DNA of 64,000 nucleotides from CAYRWR01 sp964537555 (GTDB taxonomy: Bacteria > Spirochaetota > Brevinematia > Brevinematales > CAYRWR01): NCBI GenBank assembly GCA_964537555.1, contig CAZIAD010000002.1:62001-126000 (forward strand), in the 5' to 3' direction. Of this stretch, positions 24,492 through 33,663 are shown piece after piece (within the stretch, counting starts at the first letter, position 1; every line of letters begins with the position of its first letter). A model generated the notes under the pieces. The model saw only the letters and a list, made by a program, of their open reading frames with translations. It ran no database searches and was not told the origin of the DNA. The translations under genes and the position numbers were made by a program.

Positions 24492-25565
24492 ATGGATACT
24501 CTTCTAATCCTGGATGATGAAGAAAAAATGCTCAGTCTTTTCCAGAAAACCCTGTCTCAACAGGGTTACTCGACTGTACTGGCTTCAGATTATACCCAAT
24601 TTATGGAATTTCTGCACAGTCCAAAAAAGATCGACCTCATACTTCTGGACTATATTCTCCCCCAAAAAAACGGAATCCAGATCATTTATGAATTAAGAAA
24701 AGACAAGCGTTTTAAAAAAATCCCCGTGATCATGATTACCGGGATACATGATGATGATGTAAACCTCAAAGCCCTGGAAGCCGGGGCAGATGATTTTATC
24801 ACCAAGCCTGTCAACTTCAGTATCCTAAAACTGAGGGTAAATGCCCTGATTACCAGCCGGAAATATCAGGATTTAAAAGATAACTATCAGGAAAGACTGG
24901 AAAAAGAAATATCCCTGGAAACACATAAGATTACCCGGATCCTGGAAAAACAAAGAATGATATCCAATGAAATCATTGACCGCCTGGCTATGGCGGCTGA
25001 ATACCGCGATACCGATACCGGAAACCATATCATACGAATGGCAGAGTATTCCTACATGATCGCCAGAGCAGCCCGTTTTAACGATGAGCAGGCAGAAGTC
25101 GTCAAACAGGCTTCCAAAATGCACGACCTGGGAAAGATAGCTATTCCGGACTCTATTCTTCTCAAGCCGGGAAAACTGAACGATGAGGAATGGAGCATCA
25201 TGCGCACCCATACCAGTATCGGAGCGGAAATGCTGTCCAACTCCCAGATAGATAATATACAGGTAGCAGAAGTGATAGCCCGCAGTCATCACGAGAAGTG
25301 GGATGGAAGCGGATACCCCCAGGGCCTGTCAGGGGAAAATATTCCCCTGGAAGGGAGGATTGTAGCTATTGCCGATGTCTTTGATGCTCTGACTTCAGTC
25401 AGGCCCTATAAGCAGCCTTTCTCTTTTGACAAATCAGTAGAGATTATTAAAAAGGATGCCGGTACTCACTTTGACCCACACCTGGTCCACCTGTTTGAAG
25501 AAAATCTGGCACAGATACATGAAGTCTATTCTTTATGGCAGGAAAAAGAGGAACCCTATGGATAA
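24492..25565 (+). CDS. Response regulator with HD-GYP phosphodiesterase domain
   Basis: 357 residues. Receiver domain 1-120 with the acidic pocket DDEE and phosphoacceptor Asp in LILLDYILPQ (about D53), conserved Thr and Lys (ITG, TKPVN). A short coiled coil (130-160) leads to HD-GYP (165-340): HDLGKIA metal motif and HHEKWDGSGYP. Phosphorylation would control hydrolysis of cyclic-di-GMP. Its stop overlaps the next gene by 8 bases. The diguanylate cyclase at 27.2-29.2 kb provides the opposite activity in the same island. Confidence 0.95.
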   Translation: MDTLLILDDEEKMLSLFQKTLSQQGYSTVLASDYTQFMEFLHSPKKIDLILLDYILPQKNGIQIIYELRKDKRFKKIPVIMITGIHDDDVNLKALEAGADDFITKPVNFSILKLRVNALITSRKYQDLKDNYQERLEKEISLETHKITRILEKQRMISNEIIDRLAMAAEYRDTDTGNHIIRMAEYSYMIARAARFNDEQAEVVKQASKMHDLGKIAIPDSILLKPGKLNDEEWSIMRTHTSIGAEMLSNSQIDNIQVAEVIARSHHEKWDGSGYPQGLSGENIPLEGRIVAIADVFDALTSVRPYKQPFSFDKSVEIIKKDAGTHFDPHLVHLFEENLAQIHEVYSLWQEKEEPYG

Positions 25566-26127
25566 CACCTATATCTACACCATTGATGAAAACGACAAAA
25601 TTGTAGAAGTCAGCCCCAATTGGGCAGACTTTGCCCGGGAAAACGGGGGTAAAGAGGATATCCTGCCTCCTCTGTTATATGAATTGCCACTATGGAAATA
25701 CATAGCTGATGCAGAGACCCGGTACCTCTACCATCTCCTGATAGACAATATCAGGAAGGGGGCTATGGAGTTCACTGTACCTATCCAGTGTGACTCTCCT
25801 GATTTGAAGCGATTTATACAGATCAGAATGCAGAGTCTGCCTGAAAACAAGATCCGTTTTACCTCTACCATCATAAAGACCCAGCCCCGGGAGGCTCTGC
25901 TCCTCCTGGATCCTCAACGTGCGCAGGATCAGTCCCTGGTCAGGATCTGTTCATTCTGTAAAAAAATCGATATCGGGCACGAGACCTGGGTAGAGACTGA
26001 AGAAGCGGTATTGCACCTGCATCTTCTGGAAAAAGACAAAATGCCCGGACTGACCCATGGGGTATGCCCCAGCTGCTATGCAGAGGTAATGGATGAGTTA
26101 AAAGCCTACCATTTTAGAAAGCCCTAA
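25558..26127 (+). CDS. PAS-like protein with C-terminal Cys motif
   Basis: 189 residues from ATG 25558 (AAAGAGGAA before), overlapping the HD-GYP stop, so translationally coupled. Residues 5-115 look like a PAS domain (YIYTIDENDKIVEVSPNWADFAR). The C-terminus carries CSFCKKI - about 30 - THGVCPSCYAEVM, the Cys/His motif shared with the GAF protein at 26.4 kb and found on many sensor kinases. It probably senses a signal and acts with the HD-GYP regulator. Confidence 0.8.
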   Translation: MDNTYIYTIDENDKIVEVSPNWADFARENGGKEDILPPLLYELPLWKYIADAETRYLYHLLIDNIRKGAMEFTVPIQCDSPDLKRFIQIRMQSLPENKIRFTSTIIKTQPREALLLLDPQRAQDQSLVRICSFCKKIDIGHETWVETEEAVLHLHLLEKDKMPGLTHGVCPSCYAEVMDELKAYHFRKP

Positions 26128-26240
26128 AGCAAAGAGTATTGATCAATATTTTTAAATATTTCTTCCCAGGCAATAAGAAGTTCCTTAAAAATTAAATCCT
26201 GCTTTATCTCCTCAAATTGCTTGACTTCTAAGCTGTAAAA
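26124..26240 (-). pseudogene. 3' remnant of a lost gene (minus strand)
   Basis: A 38-codon frame on the minus strand has coding-like composition (YSLEVKQFEEIKQDLIF, ELLIAWEEIFKNI) and ends in TAG, but has no start codon and is preceded by a stop. Its end overlaps the stop of the PAS-like gene on the other strand. It looks like the C-terminal tail of a protein gene whose 5' part is gone. Confidence 0.45.
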
Positions 26241-26396
26241 TCATACTCGGAAATCAATGCGGATATTGCCATGGTGGTATACAGTGGTTATACCCAGGAC
26301 CCCTTGATGATGGATCCGGGAAAATATGGGTTTTCAGCCAGTATAAATAAACCTTTTCTCATGAATGATCTGGCCCGGATTTTGAATACCTTATAG
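26232..26396 (+). pseudogene. Receiver-domain remnant of a lost hybrid kinase or regulator
   Basis: The plus-strand frame encodes NADIAMVVYSGYTQDPLMMD, then YGFSASINKPFLMNDLARIL and a stop. This is the last third of a CheY-type receiver domain (SGYxxDP, then the conserved Lys-Pro in NKPF) as found at the end of hybrid histidine kinases. No start codon or upstream part remains. It abuts the minus-strand remnant at about 26235, which marks a deletion junction. Confidence 0.75.
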
Positions 26397-27152
26397 TCAC
26401 TTCTTTTTATTAATATCTTTTACTGCCTTTTCATAACACTCCGGACACATGCCGTGGCTAAAGTCAGCCTCTGAATGCTGATGGACATAAGTCTCCACCT
26501 GTTCCCAATATCCATCATCATTTCTGATCTTCTTACAGGAAGCACAGATAGGCACTATACCCCTCAGGGTCTTGACTTCCGACAGGGCTTTCTGCAGGCT
26601 TAGTATGGATTCATTGAGCTTATCCAGATTCCGGCTGTTGAACAGGGCAATAGCGGCAAATTCCCCAAAGGCTTCCGCCATTTTGGCATCATAATCAGTA
26701 AAATCACCATCTTTATTGGCCAGGCCTATGATACCCACGGTCTTACCCTCGATGACCAGGGGGGCAAACATGACATTGTTCATGACTACATGGCCCTGAG
26801 GCATAAATCCGACATGCTCACTCTTCATAAAGTCATTATGGTAGACGGCTTTATTGGTATAATAGGACTGTGCTCTGAGGCCCCGGATGGGCATAGGCAG
26901 GCTGGGATCGACGCTGCATTTTCTCCCGCCCGCGTCTAAAAACAGTACTTCATTTTCAGACCCGTCGTCAGACAATAGTGCCACGTATCCTGCGGTACCA
27001 CCGGTGATCTTCTTGGCTTCATCAAAGATGACCCGGGCGGATTCAGTAAAAGAAGAGTATTTCAGTACTGCTCGGGAAGCAGTGAGCAGGGATTGTATCT
27101 CTTTGGTCTTGGCTTCGATCTCGTTTTGTAGATTTTTTTCCTGTTTTTCCAT
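26397..27152 (-). CDS. GAF-domain sensor with C-terminal Cys motif
   Basis: 251 residues from ATG 27152 (GGAAGAGG before it). A coiled coil (1-25) precedes a GAF domain (30-175: FTESARVIFDEAKKITGG, APLVIEGKTVGIIGLANK), a further coiled coil and a C-terminal CASCKKIRNDDGYWEQVE - SHGMCPECY motif. This architecture is usual in proteins linked to histidine kinases and cyclases; the Cys motif probably binds zinc. It starts 34 bases after the stop of the multi-PAS cyclase, in the same direction, so the two are probably one transcript. Confidence 0.88.
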   Translation of the reverse strand: MEKQEKNLQNEIEAKTKEIQSLLTASRAVLKYSSFTESARVIFDEAKKITGGTAGYVALLSDDGSENEVLFLDAGGRKCSVDPSLPMPIRGLRAQSYYTNKAVYHNDFMKSEHVGFMPQGHVVMNNVMFAPLVIEGKTVGIIGLANKDGDFTDYDAKMAEAFGEFAAIALFNSRNLDKLNESILSLQKALSEVKTLRGIVPICASCKKIRNDDGYWEQVETYVHQHSEADFSHGMCPECYEKAVKDINKKK

Positions 27153-27185
27153 ATATACCTCTTCCACGGATTCATCTGCAGGGCA

Positions 27186-29204
27186 CTAATCTTTTTTTAA
27201 TCTCTTTTTTTGCTCATACATCCTCTGATCTGCGATCAGTACCAGTTCTTCGGGTTTCATTTTTTCTTTGCCCGGATATTCTACCACACCATAGCTGTAT
27301 CCACAGTCATAAGGCTTCTTATGGAGAGCGGAACATTTTCTTACCAGCTCCAGCAGGCGTTCATTGAGTTTTTGAGCATTGTGAAGATCACATTCCGGCA
27401 ATATCATCATGAATTCGTCTCCCCCCATCCGGCATAGTGTATCCGACACTCTCATGTTTTTCAGGAGAAGTTCCGCTATAGATGTGATAAGGTAATCTCC
27501 TTCCTGGTGGCCATAGGTGTCATTTACGGACTTAAGATTATTAATATCTATGAAGCTCAGGCACAGGGCTTTACCATTTCTCCAGGAGAGATGCATCTGC
27601 TTATCCAGAATAGCCAGCCCCGCCCTGCGGTTAAAAGCCCCGGTCATGGAGTCTGTGGTAGCCAGTTGTTTGAGCTGTTCCCTGGCTTCTCTTAGCTCTG
27701 TGATATCTCTTTTCAGGGCTACATAGCGGATGATGATGCCTTCTGAGTTCCGGATAGGATTAATAGTAGCATCTTCCCAGTAGAGCTCACCATTTTTCTT
27801 TTTATTTAAAAACTCTCCTTTCCACACTTCTCCATTGGAGATGCATTCCCACAGCTCTTTATAAAACTCTTCATCCTGATGGCCGCTTTTCAGTATCCGG
27901 GGGTTATTGCCTATGATTTCTTTTGATGTGTAACCCGTAAGCTCATAGAATCTGGGGTTTGCATAGAGGATATTTCCCAGAGTATTAGTGATCACAATGG
28001 AGTCTGAGTTCTGCTCCACCGCGGTGGACAGCACCTGTAACTCATCTGCCACCAGTTTTCGCTGTGTGATATCCAGCACCGTCCCTATTACCCGCTTTAC
28101 CTCTCCCTGATTATCTGTCAGTATCTTCCCGGTATTATGCAGATGCCGTATCTTTCCTTTTTTGTTTTTAATCCTGTAGATCAGATCAAAGGTGCTTTTG
28201 CGGCTTATGGCGTCTAAGACTGTATCTTCAAATCTCTGCCTGTCATCAGGATAGACCAGCTGAAACAAGTCATTTAAGGCAGGAGGATCCTTCCGCTCAT
28301 TGATATAAAATAGTCGGAACATCTCCGGGGACCAGAACACTTCTCCTTCAGGATACTGGTAATCATAGGTACCCAAGTGGGCCAGGTCCTGGGCTTCCTT
28401 GAGTGCATTTTCTCTTCTTCTCAGAGTCTCTTCCAGATAATACTGAGGGGTGATATCCTGAAAAATGCCAAATACCCGTTCTGCTTTTCCCCCGGTACTT
28501 ATGGCTTTGCCTATGGCATGGACCCACTTCAGATTTCCTGTGGCAGTACGTATCTGTAGCTTGAGGTCAAAGGGCTCCCCCTGTTCTATAGCATTCTGTA
28601 CGGCCTGGGTGATAAGAGGCAGAGAGTCTTGTGTATAAAAGCTGATCGCCTCCTCAAGCGTAGGCTGATGATCGAGGCTTACTTCATGGATCTTATATAT
28701 CTCCTGAGACCAGAGGACGGTGCCGCTTGCCAGGTTGATTTCCCAGCCCCCTACCCTGGCCATAGAGCTCACCGCTTCCAGCATTTCCTGGTTTTTCAGT
28801 AGTTCCTGTTCTTTCTTTCTGTTATCACCTATAGAGGATGAACTCCCGATTATCCGGTATACCCTCCCCTCATCATCGATCAGGGGGGTGAGCCGGGTCA
28901 GCCACCAGGTTTCTTTACCATCAAAAGGAATCATCTCTTCATAAAAAACATTTCTCTTTTGGGTGTAGCAGTCACTATAGTGTTTTTCCACTTCTTTTAC
29001 CACTGCAGGTGTGATATAGTCCGCCAGATCGGAAGGTTTTTTACCTCTGATCCAGTCTGAATCCAGGCCGGTCAGACGCTCATGTGCCGAGTTTATGGTA
29101 TTATAGGTAAATACTCCTTCTTTATCTACATCGATGATAAAAACAGCTATTTCCACAGCATCAAAAAGCTCTTTGATCCGGGAAGGTTCTGATTTTTCCA
29201 GCAT
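27186..29204 (-). CDS. Multi-PAS diguanylate cyclase
   Basis: 672 residues, no membrane segment. Four PAS domains in order (about 8-135, 140-260, 268-385, 392-510; the fourth with VITNTLGNILYANPRFYELTGY), then a GGDEF domain (515-668: DSMTGAFNRR, active-site CRMGGDEFMMILPE). It makes cyclic-di-GMP in response to cytoplasmic signals. The inhibitory RxxD site before GGDEF is not evident. RBS AAGAAAG. It heads a transcript with the GAF protein and faces the HD-GYP gene pair. Confidence 0.93.
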   Translation of the reverse strand: MLEKSEPSRIKELFDAVEIAVFIIDVDKEGVFTYNTINSAHERLTGLDSDWIRGKKPSDLADYITPAVVKEVEKHYSDCYTQKRNVFYEEMIPFDGKETWWLTRLTPLIDDEGRVYRIIGSSSSIGDNRKKEQELLKNQEMLEAVSSMARVGGWEINLASGTVLWSQEIYKIHEVSLDHQPTLEEAISFYTQDSLPLITQAVQNAIEQGEPFDLKLQIRTATGNLKWVHAIGKAISTGGKAERVFGIFQDITPQYYLEETLRRRENALKEAQDLAHLGTYDYQYPEGEVFWSPEMFRLFYINERKDPPALNDLFQLVYPDDRQRFEDTVLDAISRKSTFDLIYRIKNKKGKIRHLHNTGKILTDNQGEVKRVIGTVLDITQRKLVADELQVLSTAVEQNSDSIVITNTLGNILYANPRFYELTGYTSKEIIGNNPRILKSGHQDEEFYKELWECISNGEVWKGEFLNKKKNGELYWEDATINPIRNSEGIIIRYVALKRDITELREAREQLKQLATTDSMTGAFNRRAGLAILDKQMHLSWRNGKALCLSFIDINNLKSVNDTYGHQEGDYLITSIAELLLKNMRVSDTLCRMGGDEFMMILPECDLHNAQKLNERLLELVRKCSALHKKPYDCGYSYGVVEYPGKEKMKPEELVLIADQRMYEQKKRLKKD

Positions 29205-29421
29205 CTTTCTTCCTTTCTTGTTCCTCAGTTCTTAACATAATAGCTCTGAATGTGTTTTATATCAAGTGGATTTACCTTTCTCCCTGATACTGAATCGATT
29301 TTTATTAAGAATATGATAGGGATACCTGTACTAAAAATACCAGTATGATGGACAATGGGGACATCCCGGTGGAGCGAATAGCTTTCAGAGGAGACTGGTT
29401 AATGACAGATAGTGGCTTTTC

Positions 29422-29865
29422 TCACTGCTTTGGCTGATCTAACTGCGGGGAAAATATCTTCCTGAAAAAAACATATATACTATACCACAGGGGGAACAGA
29501 AACATGAGTGCCATAATCCCCAGCATCATGGGTACTAACCATATATAAATAAAACGGTCGACCTTAACCTCCGCCGGTTTTTCCTTATTATAAAGTATTA
29601 AAATAGGGTCTCCCACCTTATAGCGCAGAGGAGAGCTGTAAATAGACTCTGCATTGGTATAGACCTGTAGATCATTCCCCGTATAGGTATATACCGGGGC
29701 ATAGCTGGAGGACCCTTCATCATCCACAATTTCCAGTATAGATATGACCCGGCCTTCAGACCTCACACTGTTTTGTAAAAAACGGATGTTTTTGTGAATG
29801 AGAAATCCTGAGATACCGGCCGCGATCAGCCCGGCGATGACCCAGGGCAGGCCTGCTTTACTCAT
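29422..29865 (-). CDS. DUF3592-type membrane protein
   Basis: 147 residues. Start: three start codons follow one another (GTG, ATG, ATG); ATG 29865 fits best after AGGGAG. Two membrane helices flank an extracytoplasmic beta domain (SEGRVISILEIVDDEG, YAPVYTYTGND, LRYKVGDPILILYNKEKP), the DUF3592 pattern. Function unknown. Isolated gene: 216 bases without a gene follow it, in which I see nothing notable. Confidence 0.75.
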   Translation of the reverse strand: MSKAGLPWVIAGLIAAGISGFLIHKNIRFLQNSVRSEGRVISILEIVDDEGSSSYAPVYTYTGNDLQVYTNAESIYSSPLRYKVGDPILILYNKEKPAEVKVDRFIYIWLVPMMLGIMALMFLFPLWYSIYVFFRKIFSPQLDQPKQ

Positions 29866-29926
29866 CATCACTCCCTGTTTTGAATCTCTGTATTAAACTC
29901 ATTCTATATCATTTTAACTAAATGTA

Positions 29927-29959
29927 AAGAAAAAGACTGCCTCATTTCTGAGACAGTCT
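29927..29959 (-). terminator. Terminator of slyD
   Basis: The 11-bp stem AGACTGCCTCA/TGAGACAGTCT (one mismatch) with loop TTTC is followed on the minus strand by TTTTTCTTT. Confidence 0.85.
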
Positions 29960-29982
29960 GTGATGATATCTGAACTTAAGGC

Positions 29983-30447
29983 TTAGTGAACGTGTCCATG
30001 CTCCAGCTCTTCTTTGCTGGCTTCTCTGACATCTTCTATAGATACGGAGAAATGCAGTCTTTTACCTGCCAGGGGATGATTGGCATCGATGGTGACCTGA
30101 TCACCTTTGACTTCCCGGATCATAAAGTTCTGCATTCGGCCTTCCTGGTCCTGGGCCTGGAATACCATGCCGGGCTCTATATGATCTACTTCGCCGAATA
30201 CTTCCTTGGGCACATCCTGTACCAGTTCCGGTACGATCTCACCATAGGCATCTATGGCTTCTACAGTGACGTCCAGCTTATCCCCGCTGGTCTTTTCATA
30301 GAGGGCTTCTTCCAGTCCGGGTATGATATTCTGGGCACCGTGGAGATATTTGAGAGGGTCTTTACCTTTAGAGGAGTCCAGCACCTGGCCTTCATCATCC
30401 TTTAATTCATAGTGAATGGTCACTACACTTTCGTCTGCTATTTTCAT
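29983..30447 (-). CDS. slyD: FKBP-type peptidyl-prolyl isomerase SlyD
   Basis: 154 residues, cytoplasmic. The FKBP part is split by the insert-in-flap chaperone domain (about 70-125), with MVFQAQDQEGRMQNFMI and NHPLAGKRLHFSVSI. The His tail is short (EHGHVH), so strong nickel binding like that of E. coli SlyD is reduced. It isomerises proline bonds and chaperones folding; in E. coli it also helps nickel delivery to hydrogenase, which is of interest given the hydrogenase operon at 51-57 kb. RBS AAGGAG. Confidence 0.93.
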   Translation of the reverse strand: MKIADESVVTIHYELKDDEGQVLDSSKGKDPLKYLHGAQNIIPGLEEALYEKTSGDKLDVTVEAIDAYGEIVPELVQDVPKEVFGEVDHIEPGMVFQAQDQEGRMQNFMIREVKGDQVTIDANHPLAGKRLHFSVSIEDVREASKEELEHGHVH

Positions 30448-30600
30448 ATTCTGCTCCTTGAATTACTCACTGATACCGGGCACATGCATGAACTATGATT
30501 AAGCATAACAACAATGACGGGATACCAGCACGACAACAGTCATAGTTTAACATACTCCGGGGTAAATTGACAGAATTTCAGCAAAGAGAATTGGTACTGA

Positions 30601-32067
30601 TCAGACTGCCATAGTCTTGATCAATGCAAATAACTCCGTGATATCTTCGGGCTCAATGAGAGGGTTTAATAAGGTCAGCTTAAGAAAGGTCTTTTCATGG
30701 ACTTTGGTCTGCCCTATGACGATACCTTTATCATGGAGCAGCCTGCTCCGGATGCTGATGTTGATCTGTTCTGTCTCGTCCTCTGAAAGGCCCTTTCCCA
30801 CAAAACGGAATACCAGTGAGCTGATCTCCGGCGTGGTGACTGCTTCAAAGTCGTCATCCTGAATGAGGTGATCATAGGAGGCCTTACAGGTCTCTACTGA
30901 TCGATTGATCAGCCCGCCCAGGGTCTCACGTCCCAGGCTTTTAAAGGTCATCCAGACCTTGAGAGCGTCGAATCTGCGGGTAGTCTGCAAAGAACGTCCT
31001 ACCAGATGGACATAACCTTCTTCCTCATCCTCTTCCCGGTTCAGATAATCAGCATGAAGCTCCTGGAGCTCGAAATACTTAGCCTGACGAAGCAGAAAGG
31101 CTCCGCAGGACACCGACATCATGAACATCTTATGAAAGTCTACCGTGATAGAATCCGCCTTTTCCAATCCCTTGAGACGGGGAGCATACTTTTCCGACAA
31201 CATAAGGCCGCTGCCATAGGCCGCGTCGGCATGCATCCACATACCGTACTGGTCAGCCAGGGTCCGGATCTCAGCCAGGGGGTCAATGCTGCCGAAGTCG
31301 GTAGTGCCCACTGTAGCCACGATCATCATGGGGATATTTCCCTGAGCTACATCCTCCTCCAGCATCTGCCTGAGGTGGGGGAGTGACATCTTCATGTGTT
31401 CATCTACCGGTACCGGCCTCACTGCATGAAAGCCCATGCCCATGAGGTGAGCGCTTTTTTCTACACTAAAGTGGGATACCCGGGAGGTATAGATACGCAA
31501 TTTATTAAAATCAGAAGGAAGGCCATAGGAACGTACATCATGAGACAGTTTTTCTTTACAAAACCAGTCCCGTCCTAAAAACAGGCCCATAAGATTGGAC
31601 TGGCTGCCCCCCGAGGTAAATACCCCGGATGCAGTGGAAGGATAGCCATAGAGCCGGCACAGCTCATCAATGACATGTACTTCCAGCTCGGTAGCCATGG
31701 GAGCCTGATCCCAGGAATCCATGGATTGATTGAGGGTAGACAGTATGAGTTCCGCCATGATATTATCAGTGAGGGGAGCACAATGCAGATGGGCCATATA
31801 ATGGGGGGACGTCACTTTCAGGGAATGAGGCAGTATCTTTTGGCTCACCTGTTTCAGTACAGCAGAGTCACCTATACCTTTTTGAGGCAGGAGTTCATCC
31901 TTTCCCAGCAGGGCCTGCAGTTCCTGAGGGGTCTTTCCCGAAAAGGCCTGCTTATTAGCCTGGAAACATTGTACCAGGCTCTGCGCTGTTGCATCAATAC
32001 GCCGTAAAAACTCCCGATGGGAGGCCTCAGTATCATTGAGGAATAATTTATCTATTGCTTCAGGCAT
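30601..32067 (-). CDS. ddc: PLP-dependent L-2,4-diaminobutyrate decarboxylase
   Basis: 488 residues from ATG 32067, which overlaps the dat stop by 8 bases (translational coupling). Group II decarboxylase fold: SPHYMAHLHC, FTSGGSQSNL, HADAAYG and the PLP Lys in SITVDFHKMFMM. With the upstream aminotransferase it fits diaminobutyrate decarboxylase giving 1,3-diaminopropane. Tyrosine, aspartate or cysteine-sulfinate decarboxylases share the fold, so the call rests on the gene pair. The protein is soluble and cytoplasmic. Confidence 0.85.
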   Translation of the reverse strand: MPEAIDKLFLNDTEASHREFLRRIDATAQSLVQCFQANKQAFSGKTPQELQALLGKDELLPQKGIGDSAVLKQVSQKILPHSLKVTSPHYMAHLHCAPLTDNIMAELILSTLNQSMDSWDQAPMATELEVHVIDELCRLYGYPSTASGVFTSGGSQSNLMGLFLGRDWFCKEKLSHDVRSYGLPSDFNKLRIYTSRVSHFSVEKSAHLMGMGFHAVRPVPVDEHMKMSLPHLRQMLEEDVAQGNIPMMIVATVGTTDFGSIDPLAEIRTLADQYGMWMHADAAYGSGLMLSEKYAPRLKGLEKADSITVDFHKMFMMSVSCGAFLLRQAKYFELQELHADYLNREEDEEEGYVHLVGRSLQTTRRFDALKVWMTFKSLGRETLGGLINRSVETCKASYDHLIQDDDFEAVTTPEISSLVFRFVGKGLSEDETEQINISIRSRLLHDKGIVIGQTKVHEKTFLKLTLLNPLIEPEDITELFALIKTMAV

Positions 32068-33451
32068 AGGTTTTATTGACTTCCATGAGAGACTCTTCAA
32101 ATATATCCAGGAGCTGGTCTATTTCAGCATGGCTGATAGTCAGAGCAGGAATGAAACGCATTACCGCACCATTTCTTCCACCCTTTTCAATTATCAGGCC
32201 TTTCTCAAAACACTTCTTCTGGATCTGGGTAGCCAGTTCATTGGACCCTATATGAGACCCGATATTGTCAGCCGGAGACTGGGGATCGATGATCTCTGCA
32301 CCCTTCATCAGGCCCTTACCCCGCACATCACCTATGATCACACTGTTATCCTTCATAGCCTGCAGCCTGTTTAACATATAAATGCCCTTTTCAGCAGCCT
32401 GATCGATCAGCCCTTCTTCATCCAGTACATCCATGACTACTGAACCGGCCGCCATAGCCATCTGGTTACCTCTGAATGTACCGGCATGAGAACCGGGTTT
32501 CCATTTATCCAGCTCATCACTGTAGATCAGTACTGATAAGGGGAGAGAACCACCAATGGCCTTGGATACCAGGATCATGTCGGGTACGATGCCGGCATAT
32601 TCAAATGAAAAGAACTTGCCGGAACGTCCTACCCCGGACTGGATCTCATCAATGATCAGTGGTATGTCCAGCTCTTTGGTCACTCTTCTCAGTGTTTTCA
32701 GCCATTCTATGGGAGCAGGAATGACTCCCCCTTCTCCCTGTATCGCTTCCAGAATGACAGCTGCGGGCTTGGCTATTCCGCTCTCCGGGTCTTTAAGTAC
32801 CCGTTCAAAATACTGGCCTGCTACCTTTTCTCCGGCTTCACCACCCAGTCCAAAAGGACAGCGGTAGCTATATGGATAAGGGAAATGCTGCACTCCGGGC
32901 ATCAGATTGCCGATCAGACCTTTTGCGGTCAGATTACCAGTCAAAGACATAGACCCATGACTCATACCATGATATCCACCCTGAAACGCGATGACATTAT
33001 CTCTGCCTGTCACGATCTTGCAGAGCTTTATAGAGGCATCTACCGCATCAGACCCGGTAGGCCCGCAAAACTGCATCTTAGCTTTACCCTGCATATCCCG
33101 GGGTAATTTACTCATAAGCTGCTCGGTGAAATGATCTTTTACCGGAGTGGTAATGTCCAGTGTATGAAGAGGCAGGCCTGAATCCAGGACCTGTTTTAAT
33201 CTTTCTATAATGCGGGGGTGGTTATGGCCCAGAGCCAAAGTGCCTGCCCCTGCCAGGGCATCCAGATATTTTTTGCCTTCCACATCTTCTATCCATGATC
33301 CATGGGCACTCTTAATGGCCAGTGGAAAATGTCGGGGGTAACTTCGTGCATTTGATTCCATCATGGCCTGTCTGGATAAATAATACTCGTTACCGTGATT
33401 TCCAGTCTCGAATTGATCCTGCACTGCATGATCCTTTACATTCAAATCCAT
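32060..33451 (-). CDS. dat: Diaminobutyrate-2-oxoglutarate aminotransferase
   Basis: 463 residues from ATG 33451 (AAGGAGGAATTTC before it). Class III aminotransferase: AGAGTLALGHNHP, FCGPTGSDAVDASIK, QGEGGVIPAP, DEIQSGVGR and the PLP Lys in VSKAIGG. It transfers amino groups from glutamate to aspartate semialdehyde, forming L-2,4-diaminobutyrate. EctB of ectoine synthesis is similar, but no ectA or ectC is present and a decarboxylase follows, so polyamine synthesis (1,3-diaminopropane, then perhaps norspermidine) is preferred. Confidence 0.9.
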   Translation of the reverse strand: MDLNVKDHAVQDQFETGNHGNEYYLSRQAMMESNARSYPRHFPLAIKSAHGSWIEDVEGKKYLDALAGAGTLALGHNHPRIIERLKQVLDSGLPLHTLDITTPVKDHFTEQLMSKLPRDMQGKAKMQFCGPTGSDAVDASIKLCKIVTGRDNVIAFQGGYHGMSHGSMSLTGNLTAKGLIGNLMPGVQHFPYPYSYRCPFGLGGEAGEKVAGQYFERVLKDPESGIAKPAAVILEAIQGEGGVIPAPIEWLKTLRRVTKELDIPLIIDEIQSGVGRSGKFFSFEYAGIVPDMILVSKAIGGSLPLSVLIYSDELDKWKPGSHAGTFRGNQMAMAAGSVVMDVLDEEGLIDQAAEKGIYMLNRLQAMKDNSVIIGDVRGKGLMKGAEIIDPQSPADNIGSHIGSNELATQIQKKCFEKGLIIEKGGRNGAVMRFIPALTISHAEIDQLLDIFEESLMEVNKTYA

Positions 33452-33480
33452 GAAATTCCTCCTTAAAATATGAAGAGTCC

Positions 33481-33546
33481 GGCTATTAGTCATTTTTTAA
33501 TAGCCAAGTATTTTATAGAAAAAGTCGGTTCCCGTCAAAAAACGGG
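33481..33546 (-). promoter_or_regulatory. Two hairpins upstream of dat
   Basis: GGCTATTA/TAATAGCC (33481-33488, 33498-33505) lies 30 bases before the dat start. CCCGT/ACGGG (33531-33535, 33542-33546) lies further upstream, beside an A/T tract. The second could end the transcript of the upstream flavoprotein gene; the first would form in the dat leader. No known riboswitch class is recognised. Confidence 0.35.
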
Positions 33547-33663
33547 TCAGTTTTTTTTCTGTTTTAATACCTCTTTTAAATATAGTTAATTTCCCTTAAC
33601 TCCGGCTATAGTATACCAAAGTCTTTATTCAGGGTCATATATTATAACATATTTTCCGGATTT

